From: Candidatus Coatesiibacteriota bacterium
Lineage (GTDB): Bacteria; B130-G9
DNA: 7,229 bases
Assembly: GCA_016929465.1 (NCBI GenBank)
Contig: JAFGIT010000004.1
Coordinates: 1 to 7,229, forward strand
Direction: 5' to 3'
The notes below the pieces were generated by a model. The model was not told the origin of the DNA. It made no database searches and saw only the letters and a list, made by a program, of their open reading frames with translations. Positions within the stretch are counted from its first letter, which is position 1. Each line of letters begins with the position of its first letter. The position numbers were made by a program, and so were the translations under genes. Shown here piece by piece: positions 1-5,549 of the stretch.

Positions 1-691
1 ACAACCCGCCGCCGCCTCTTACTCCCGAATTGCCGGAGATCGTGCAGTTGCTGATCGCACCATCGCACCAAGCAAGCCCACCGCCGCCCCACCCGGACGA
101 GTTACCTGAGATGGTGCAGATGCTGATCGTTCCGTCACACCAGCCAATCCCTCCGCCCCAGTACCCCGCCGAGTTGCCGGAGATGACACAGTTGACGATT
201 GCACCGGCGCACCAGCCAATCCCGCCGACTACCAATCCCGAATTGCCCTTGATCCTGCAATTACTAATTCCGGCGAGTGTGCAAACCGGGGAATCGGACG
301 ACGGGTCTCCGCCGAGAATCCCCGCGCCAGACTTCGCATAGCCTCTGGTGATCGTGAATCCATCAAGAGTGCAGCTCTCGTCCTCGGTCCCTGAGAACGT
401 GATCACAGAGTCCATCTCCTGGCCGTCAATCACGGTGGAGGCGACGATCTCTTCATCTTCTGGATCAACAGAACGCAGCGCTATGTTCTTCCCCTCGAAG
501 CGGATATTCTCGCAATATCTGCCCGGATGGACGACTATCTCATCCCCATCCATCGCCACATCTATCGCGGCCTGGATAGTCGTAAAATCACCCGTCCCGT
601 CCTGTTTGACGCTGAACTCCGCCGCCTGGGCGTAAATGCAAAGCGGACATAGCACTAGCATAATGGCCGCCAACGCAAAATACGATCTCAT
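1..691 (-). CDS. Secreted right-handed beta-helix (pectin-lyase-like) repeat protein, 3' end beyond window
   Basis: The frame is open from an ATG at 691 to the left edge: 230 codons with no stop, base 1 starting the next codon. Residues 1-23 look like a Sec signal peptide (hydrophobic core ALAAIMLVL, then CIYAQA). Residues 28-73 match the usual opening of parallel beta-helix proteins: VKQDGTGDFTTIQAAIDVA, then DGDEIVVHPGRY, ENI and FEGKNIALRS. Residues 98-150 make further coils, and from about 157 the protein becomes 24-residue repeats of the type GG(I/L)xWCxGxIxxCxISGNS. The start is supported by GGAGGG seven bases upstream. Proteins of this fold are often surface-exposed adhesins, polysaccharide-binding proteins or enzymes; no catalytic residues can be assigned here, so function is unknown. 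It lies on the same strand as two other secreted-protein genes, 362 bp downstream of the nearer one, and may have its own promoter. Total length and any C-terminal anchoring domain cannot be seen. Confidence 0.9.
   Translation of the reverse strand, partial: MRSYFALAAIMLVLCPLCIYAQAAEFSVKQDGTGDFTTIQAAIDVAMDGDEIVVHPGRYCENIRFEGKNIALRSVDPEDEEIVASTVIDGQEMDSVITFSGTEDESCTLDGFTITRGYAKSGAGILGGDPSSDSPVCTLAGISNCRIKGNSGLVVGGIGWCAGAIVNCVISGNSAGYWGGGIGWCDGTISICTISGNSSGWGGGGLAWCDGAISNCTISGNSGVRGGGGL
11..226 (-). repeat. 72-bp tandem coding repeats (24-aa beta-helix coils)
   Basis: Three successive in-frame units of exactly 72 bp occupy 226-155, 154-83 and 82-11 on the minus strand, and a fourth begins at 10. 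Each encodes one 24-residue coil with the same pattern: GGIGWCAG and NCVISGNS in the first, GGIGWCDG and ICTISGNS in the second, GGLAWCDG and NCTISGNS in the third. A half-unit with the same core (ISNCRIKGNS) precedes them. The array continues out of the window, so copy number is unknown. Similarity at both DNA and protein level suggests growth by duplication. Confidence 0.9.
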
Positions 692-698
692 CACGCAG

Positions 699-704
699 CC
701 CTCC
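699..704 (-). promoter_or_regulatory. Ribosome binding site of the beta-helix gene
   Basis: The minus strand reads GGAGGG, then seven bases, then ATG at 691. This fixes the start of the partial beta-helix gene. Confidence 0.75.
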
Positions 705-785
705 AAATGATATAGGTTGAATCAATCCACAGATTACACCACGAAACTCAGCAGCTTCTGGCGCGTGGCGTTCTTTTGTTCCATT

Positions 786-1024
786 CTATCTCCAGATATC
801 TTTATATACATTCTGTTTTCTATGGGACTGGAGGTTGAGGAGTATCGTACCAGATACCACCTGTTCTACAGGCCTCTTTGACGGTGGGCCAGTCCGACTT
901 CCCATATCTCTCATACGTCCTGCGACCGCAGTCATCGACACCTCCTCCATTGTAGATTCTGCGCCGTAATCTCCATCAGAGCGATGTCCACTGAGTTTCC
1001 CAAATCACGATAAGCGAGTCCCAT
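786..1024 (-). pseudogene. Possible decayed gene remnant or two tiny overlapping ORFs
   Basis: Three short minus-strand frames overlap here. An ATG at 1024 opens 30 codons (MGLAYRDLGNSVDIAL at the start) ending with TGA at 934-932. That stop shares ATGA with an ATG at 935, which is preceded by a strong GGAGGAGG five bases upstream and opens 49 codons ending at 786. A third frame has no start codon but reads a more protein-like stretch (DDCGRRTYERYGKSDWP, later GGIWYDTPQPPVP) ending in TAG at 822-820. Reading from the first frame into the third needs one frameshift near 945-965 and would give a continuous polypeptide of about 68 residues, as expected of a degraded small gene. The ATGA overlap with a good ribosome binding site supports instead two real small ORFs. 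I recognise no family in any frame, and chance cannot be excluded. Confidence 0.25.
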
Positions 1025-1053
1025 TACTCTCATAATTCATACGCTGTGCCCGA

Positions 1054-3615
1054 TTACTCTGCCTCGATCTCGAACGTTGTCTCTGCGGACGTGTAGATAT
1101 TGGAGATCGATGATGGGGCGGTGATGCCGAGGTGGAACTTGTACTCGCCGACAGGGGCGTCTTCGGGGATGGTCATGTCTAGGAGGACGACATCGTCGAT
1201 CGAGGTGTAGGCCGGCAGCGGGACATTCTCCAGATAGGGAACGGGGTATGCGAAGAGCACGAGGCCGGTCGGCGCCTGCGGCGGGTCTGGCAATGGCCAC
1301 GCTGGCGTCGCCATGTCCCTCATGTCAGGCGTGTTCGGTATCGACCCAGGCCCATCGTAGTTTGGCCCCGGCTGCAGGAATTCCGTGCTACCCTCGAACG
1401 CCGCATAGAATATCGGAAAGGCCGGCTCAGCACCTTGGGGCGCGACGTAGAATAGCTGGCCGCTCGGTAGCTGAAGCGCGACATAGAGGTCGGCCGGCAT
1501 CGTGGGCCCGCGATAGAACCAAGAGAGGGAGGCGACCATTGTCTCCCTGCCCGAATAGCGAGGCCTATCGGTCCCCGCTTCCAGCTCGATATTGCCGTCG
1601 GCCAGGAGGATACTGACGGCTCCATTTCCGTCAACCCAGACGTTCCCGTCTGCGTCCATCAGGAGCAGGTTGACGTCGGGCGACCCCAGCCCATCTGCCA
1701 CCTTGTACTTCTGGCAGGTATCGAGCTCGGGATCGTACACGAGCACCCCACGATCTCGGCCGAAGCCGTAGCTCATCCACAACCTGCCGAGATCGTCAAC
1801 GTCGAGTGGAGGATTCACGGCTACGCCGAATTCATCGCTCCATTTCCAGAACCAATCGGACCCGTCGAACCTCACCAGACCCGTACGGGGGTCATCCCCG
1901 TAGCCCGAGTACTGATAGAGCTTCAGGAACCACCTCGTCCCGTCTGGAGTGACGGCCGCCGCGCCCAGCCGAGGCCCGCATCTACCCCCCACTGGAGGAA
2001 CAAGGTAGGTCACCTCAGAACGGTCCCAATGGCACGCGCCGCCGCCGAGAATGGTCTCCGACCATTCCACCCAGCCAATTGCGCACCACATAGAATCATC
2101 AAGGTCAATCGCCATGTCGTTGTAGGTGAAACACCACGGATCGTTCATTCCGGACAGGTCGTCGCGATTCTCCCACTTCGAGCCGTCGAACCTGCTTACG
2201 CACTGGCGAGGCTCGCATCCTTCTGCGACATCGCCTCCAACTCCCCAGAGCACGCCCTTGCTGTCAACCTCCAGATCCCAGCAGTAATCCAGAGCAAGGC
2301 CGTTGTCATCATCAAAACACTCCACGACTCCATCCATATAGCGCCAGATACCGGCTTCTTCCGTGGGAAATGGCCAACTCCAGGGCTGCGACCACCACAA
2401 CGCACCGTCGTGCGATACCCTCAGCGGCCAGCCGAGAATCTCCGGTTCAAGGGGAATAACCTCCCACTCCCCTCGCAAGAACGAGCTGAAGCCACTCTCC
2501 TTTGATACGAACCATACCCGACCTTCGTTGTCCACAGCCTTCGGCGCACCACGACCAGCGAGAGGATGAGGTTCGATCGCATAGACCTCGACACGTTGTC
2601 CGTCGAACTTGGCAAGGGCCCCGAGCGAGCTCCCACGGAGGGCAGGGATGCACCAAACAAACAAATCCCCAGCCGGATCGACCATGACGTCCACTATCCA
2701 ATCGAAGGGGAGTGCGTCCTCAGTTCCCAACCTCGTCAGATGATCACCATCGAAGAGGAACAGCCCTCGGTCTGAACCCGCAATCAAAGACCCGTTGGGC
2801 GCCTCAGCCAGGCAGGTGAAATAGCTGACTCCAAACGCATCAGCGCCGTACGAGCGCCATTCTCCGTGGTCGTAGCACGCGAGCCGGCCGATCCGATTAT
2901 CGTATTCATCACATGTGTCGCTTATCCACCACACCTTGCCTTCCCTGTCCGCCGTGATGTCTGCGTAGTAGGAAGACCACAGGTCGCCGGGCATTTCACG
3001 GACTGTCAGGACGCCCTCGCAAAAACTGACCAGGTCGCCGGAGCCTACAAACCAGACGCACCCGGTCTGATCCACAAAGAGACCTTTGTCAGCACTCCAA
3101 TTCATGGGCAGGCCATACCCGGCCAGGTCGTACGAGGTCCAGTCACCGGGCGCCATCCCGTTCCAGCGCAACAATCGGCAGGGCCAGCTATCGCCGATGG
3201 CCCAAATGGTCCCGTCCGAGCCGGAGGCAAGCCCCGCGAGGGAACGCAATTCGACGGCGGATGAGAACGCAACTCCGTCAAAGCAGCATATAGCGCCGTC
3301 GGCAGACTCACCGAACTGAACAGCAGACCACAACAGACCCTGGGCATCACAAGTCAAAGTGAGGACGGTTTCCCCAGGCAGGCCGTCAGGAAGCGAATAC
3401 GACCTGACATCGCCAGCGGAGGCACTGACGCTCACAAGGCTGCCATTGGTGGGCAGCCAGACCCTCCCATCCGCATAGGCCATGCTCCCATGGTCATACG
3501 CAAAGTCCGGGCCGTGAGGCAACGGGTACGACATGATGCTGGAGATACCTTGGCCCCACGATAGCGGGCAACAAGCGAAAACTAAGAACACATAGACTGT
3601 CGCCACTCCCTTCAT
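1054..3615 (-). CDS. Secreted 14-blade beta-propeller (Reg_prop-like) protein with C-terminal beta-sandwich region
   Basis: This gene encodes 853 residues, starting at an ATG with an AGGAGGG seven bases upstream. Residues 1-21 form a Sec signal peptide (VATVYVFLVFACCPL core, likely cut after SWG). Residues about 45-665 hold 14 copies of a D-x-x-G-x-(L/V/I)-W-type motif spaced 40-53 residues apart, near 47, 89, 132, 181, 222, 272, 312, 361, 401, 450, 503, 556, 606 and 653. Examples are VDNEGRVWFV, VDSKGVLWGV and MDADGNVWVD; several blades also carry FDG. This pattern is typical of the two-component-regulator propeller family, where 14 motifs make two seven-bladed propellers in the sensor part of hybrid histidine kinases. 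Here no kinase or transmembrane helix follows. Residues about 680-853 look like an Ig-like/beta-sandwich region (SGRETMVASLSW; APVGEYKFHLG). Nineteen cysteines lie in the propeller part and none after residue 634. It probably forms an operon with the 104-aa gene 37 bp upstream. Ligand and role are unknown; extracellular binding is an inference. Confidence 0.88.
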   Translation of the reverse strand: MKGVATVYVFLVFACCPLSWGQGISSIMSYPLPHGPDFAYDHGSMAYADGRVWLPTNGSLVSVSASAGDVRSYSLPDGLPGETVLTLTCDAQGLLWSAVQFGESADGAICCFDGVAFSSAVELRSLAGLASGSDGTIWAIGDSWPCRLLRWNGMAPGDWTSYDLAGYGLPMNWSADKGLFVDQTGCVWFVGSGDLVSFCEGVLTVREMPGDLWSSYYADITADREGKVWWISDTCDEYDNRIGRLACYDHGEWRSYGADAFGVSYFTCLAEAPNGSLIAGSDRGLFLFDGDHLTRLGTEDALPFDWIVDVMVDPAGDLFVWCIPALRGSSLGALAKFDGQRVEVYAIEPHPLAGRGAPKAVDNEGRVWFVSKESGFSSFLRGEWEVIPLEPEILGWPLRVSHDGALWWSQPWSWPFPTEEAGIWRYMDGVVECFDDDNGLALDYCWDLEVDSKGVLWGVGGDVAEGCEPRQCVSRFDGSKWENRDDLSGMNDPWCFTYNDMAIDLDDSMWCAIGWVEWSETILGGGACHWDRSEVTYLVPPVGGRCGPRLGAAAVTPDGTRWFLKLYQYSGYGDDPRTGLVRFDGSDWFWKWSDEFGVAVNPPLDVDDLGRLWMSYGFGRDRGVLVYDPELDTCQKYKVADGLGSPDVNLLLMDADGNVWVDGNGAVSILLADGNIELEAGTDRPRYSGRETMVASLSWFYRGPTMPADLYVALQLPSGQLFYVAPQGAEPAFPIFYAAFEGSTEFLQPGPNYDGPGSIPNTPDMRDMATPAWPLPDPPQAPTGLVLFAYPVPYLENVPLPAYTSIDDVVLLDMTIPEDAPVGEYKFHLGITAPSSISNIYTSAETTFEIEAE

Positions 3616-3652
3616 GACTATTCCCTCCTGCTCCTACCAGCGTTCTTGCTTG

Positions 3653-3967
3653 TCACAGTAGCGCGCCGATCTCATAGGGGCTCAAACCCGGCGTGACATC
3701 CGGACAGGTCGACCCGATCCACGGGCCCCCGCTGCCCACCATTTCGTCTATCTTTCCCCAGAAGGTAATCATCTCTTGCGCCATCCGATTGAAGGCAGCC
3801 CAGTATTCGTCGCTGCCGGCGATTGGGGATGTCCCGGAAGACCAATAGCGAGAGAAAATCTGACACGTATTCGGGTCCACGCCGTGCGTGTTCTGACCGG
3901 ACGCCGAGAACACCAAGAGGCAAACCTGCAGAAATGCAATCGCGCAAACCATCGTTGATTGTCTCAC
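3653..3967 (-). CDS. Small secreted protein of unknown function (104 aa)
   Basis: The reading frame starts with GTG at 3967, chosen because AGGAGA lies seven bases upstream. The in-frame ATG at 3952 has no ribosome binding site at a suitable distance. Residues 1-24 form a signal peptide (hydrophobic AIAFLQVCLLVF followed by SASG, probable cut before QNTHG). The mature part is about 80 residues, rich in Trp, Gly, Ser and Pro, with two cysteines (in NTCQIF and GSTCPDV) that could form one disulfide. The middle (YWAAFNRMAQEMITFWGKI) looks like an amphipathic helix. I recognise no family. It is followed after 37 bp by the propeller gene on the same strand, so the two are probably co-transcribed and may act together outside the cytoplasm. 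The signal peptide, ribosome binding site and operon spacing argue that this is a real gene. Confidence 0.75.
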   Translation of the reverse strand: MRQSTMVCAIAFLQVCLLVFSASGQNTHGVDPNTCQIFSRYWSSGTSPIAGSDEYWAAFNRMAQEMITFWGKIDEMVGSGGPWIGSTCPDVTPGLSPYEIGALL

Positions 3968-3974
3968 CTCAAAT

Positions 3975-3980
3975 TCTCCT
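3975..3980 (-). promoter_or_regulatory. Ribosome binding site deciding a GTG start
   Basis: AGGAGA on the minus strand is followed by seven bases and then GTG at 3967. For the alternative ATG at 3952 the distance would be 22 bases, so this site selects the GTG. Confidence 0.65.
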
Positions 3981-4193
3981 GCTCATTCTCACTCGTCAAC
4001 CAATGAATTCATTTCATATCCCGCTCTGTTGACAAGCAGTTTCCGTGCCAAATCTATGAAAACCTGATCCATGGCGCGCGGATTGGATTTGGCCCGATTC
4101 GCTGTGGCGACTTCGTGTTCACGGAGGAGCTAGGAGGGACGCTTTGCGATTCTTTCCGCGACAACAATACACGTCCTCAGCTTCAATGTGGCC

Positions 4194-4222
4194 TTGACTG
4201 AAGGGGGCACAGACAAGATACT
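4194..4222 (+). promoter_or_regulatory. Putative sigma70-type promoter of the glycosyltransferase operon
   Basis: TTGACT (4194-4199, five of six consensus bases) is separated by exactly 17 bp from GATACT (4217-4222, four of six including the key second A and final T). Transcription would start near 4230, giving a leader of about 40 nt before the ATG at 4269. Confidence 0.55.
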
Positions 4223-4257
4223 ATTGCCGCTCGATATGGTTTGGTTAACTCGGTGAC

Positions 4258-4262
4258 GGAGG
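4258..4262 (+). promoter_or_regulatory. Ribosome binding site of the first glycosyltransferase
   Basis: GGAGG followed by six bases and ATG at 4269. It supports this start over the in-frame ATG codons at residues 15-17, and so supports the hydrophobic N-terminal extension being translated. Confidence 0.75.
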
Positions 4263-4268
4263 AATTCA

Positions 4269-5549
4269 ATGCAGGATAGCGCAAAGCAGGGGCTTGGATT
4301 GAGGGGCATTATGATGATGCTGCTTCTCTCGCTCAGGCCGCTGCTCCGCTTTTTCTTTATTTGCCCTGTCTATGCCCTGCGATGCAGGTTTGGCGCCAGG
4401 GCCGGAGCCGGCAAGGGCGATGAGCTGCCTCAGTTCATACTCGGTTCGATCCTGCAGTGGTATGAGGTGTGGCAGAGACCGCAGCATTTTGCGTCGCACT
4501 TGTCGGGTAGATACAAGGTGTGTTACATCTCTCCTATTCCTGTCCATCATATTGTGGATGAGGCGCCCCTTTGGCTTGGGCGGAGAATGTCGAACATCAC
4601 CGAGAATCTCGTGGTCTTCTCGCCGCTCGTTCTCCCGGGCGAAAACAAACTTGGCGTCATACGGGCGATCAACAACGCGCTCTGGGTATCTTACGTCAGA
4701 GAGGCGGCGATCAAGCTCAAGATGTCCAATCCCGTGCTCTGGCTGAATTTCCCCTTCAATGACCGCCTTCTGAAGGCGATCCCCTACAGGTCAGTCATCT
4801 ATGACGTGATGGACGAGTTCATCGAGTTCTCGATGGCCCCAAAGGACGCAGCCGACAGGGAGAAGAGGCTGCTCGATGCGGCATCATTCGTCTCGACCGG
4901 CACCTATTCGCTCTTCGAGAAGAAGAAAGGCCTCCACAAGAACGTCGAGTTCATCCCATGCGGTGTGGACTTCGATCTTTTCAACTCGATAGCGAAGAGA
5001 ACGCCCGACCGTCCCCAGGATTTCCCGAGCGTGAGGGGGCCAGTCTTCGGATATTTCGGCAGTCTCAACGAGCGCATCGACTCAGGGCTAATCGAGGATG
5101 TCGCAAGGCGGAGGCCGGCCTGGACGTTCATTTTGCTGGGGCCGTGGCAGCGCAGCTACAAGGGAGTCCGCGACCTCCGGAACGTTCACTATCTTGGGCT
5201 TAAGCAATACAGGTCGCTTCCTGCTTATTTGGCCCATTTCGATGTTTGTATGATGCCATATCGGGTGACCGAGGCGACGAAGAAGATCAACCCGGTGAAG
5301 CTGCTCGAGTACTTCGCGGCGGGCAAGCCAGTTATCACGGCGCGCATCCCCGATGTCCTTCGCTTCTACGAGAGCCTCGTCTGGATCGCTGAGGATGCGA
5401 ATGAGTTCATTGCGCAGGCGGAGACCATCCTGAGGATGAAAGGCAGCGGCCAATTCAATCCAGAGCCATATATCGACGTAGCGCGCAAGCGTTCCTGGGA
5501 GGAGATGGCGGAACAGATGATCAATCGGATTCTGGTCTCGCTCCAATGA
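4269..5549 (+). CDS. GT4-like glycosyltransferase, TuaH-like, with hydrophobic N-terminal extension
   Basis: This 426-aa protein has the two-domain GT-B layout of retaining, nucleotide-sugar-dependent glycosyltransferases. The N-terminal (acceptor) domain contains ILQWYEVWQRPQHFA at 61-75, whose WQRPQH motif is characteristic of TuaH-like enzymes of teichuronic acid and exopolysaccharide clusters, and YDVMDEF at 178-184. The linker has PCGVDFDLF (230-238). The C-terminal (donor) domain has FGYFGSLNERID (260-271), LLGPW (289-293), HYLGLKQYRSLPAYL (307-321) and NPVKLLEYFAAGKPV (341-355), where E347 fits the nucleotide-binding Glu. The other Glu of the EX7E motif is replaced by K339. Residues 13-37 form a strongly hydrophobic segment broken by two Arg, suggesting peripheral or monotopic membrane attachment. 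It is the first gene of an operon with the next glycosyltransferase. Donor and acceptor cannot be predicted. Confidence 0.9.
   Translation: MQDSAKQGLGLRGIMMMLLLSLRPLLRFFFICPVYALRCRFGARAGAGKGDELPQFILGSILQWYEVWQRPQHFASHLSGRYKVCYISPIPVHHIVDEAPLWLGRRMSNITENLVVFSPLVLPGENKLGVIRAINNALWVSYVREAAIKLKMSNPVLWLNFPFNDRLLKAIPYRSVIYDVMDEFIEFSMAPKDAADREKRLLDAASFVSTGTYSLFEKKKGLHKNVEFIPCGVDFDLFNSIAKRTPDRPQDFPSVRGPVFGYFGSLNERIDSGLIEDVARRRPAWTFILLGPWQRSYKGVRDLRNVHYLGLKQYRSLPAYLAHFDVCMMPYRVTEATKKINPVKLLEYFAAGKPVITARIPDVLRFYESLVWIAEDANEFIAQAETILRMKGSGQFNPEPYIDVARKRSWEEMAEQMINRILVSLQ

Larger units (their letters stand above)
692..1053 (-). other. 362-bp intergenic region without an intact gene
   Basis: This gap separates the 853-aa propeller gene from the beta-helix gene, both read leftwards. 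There is no GC-rich stem followed by a T run after the propeller gene on the minus strand, so no intrinsic terminator is evident. No convincing -35/-10 pair stands out for the beta-helix gene, although the stretch just upstream of its ribosome binding site (about 705-725) is AT-rich. The middle part (about 786-1024) contains coding-like minus-strand sequence in shifted frames, described separately. Confidence 0.6.
3968..4268. other. Divergent intergenic region between secreted-protein and glycosyltransferase operons
   Basis: These 301 bp must hold promoters for both directions. The rightward promoter is clear (4194-4222). For the leftward genes, TTGTCA on the minus strand at 4035-4030 could be a -35 box, but only a poor -10 (ATGAAT) lies 17 bp further, so that promoter is uncertain. 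A perfect 12-bp palindrome, AATGAATTCATT, sits at 4002-4013, upstream of the leftward ribosome binding site. On the plus strand a TTGACA at 4029-4034 lacks a good -10. Two purine-rich, Shine-Dalgarno-like stretches at 4122-4138 precede a short TTG-initiated frame that stops at 4197. Confidence 0.6.

Noticed and set aside
30-341. Plus-strand 103-codon frame with Pro-rich repeats (PPxPxELPEM type)
   Set aside because: It is the complement of the 72-bp repeats of the beta-helix gene. The minus frame has a signal peptide, ribosome binding site and a recognisable fold; the plus-strand repeats only mirror it.
348-635. Plus-strand 95-codon frame
   Set aside because: Lies opposite the conserved N-terminal part of the beta-helix protein and shows no domain or start signal of its own.
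2029-2505. Plus-strand 158-codon frame opposite the propeller gene
   Set aside because: The minus frame carries regular propeller motifs throughout this stretch; the opposite frame has low-complexity composition typical of a shadow in GC-rich DNA.
3595-3615. Lipoprotein signal (lipobox) near the Cys pair in the propeller protein's signal peptide
   Set aside because: VFAC has Phe at the -2 position, which does not fit the lipobox pattern; cleavage after SWG by signal peptidase I is more likely.
4029-4057. Perfect -35 box TTGACA on the plus strand as a second promoter
   Set aside because: No acceptable -10 box at 16-18 bp (ATCTAT or TCTATG only), so it is not called as a promoter.
5088-5546. 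Minus-strand 152-codon frame opposite the first glycosyltransferase
   Set aside because: The plus frame contains the conserved donor-binding domain here; the antisense frame has no recognisable features.
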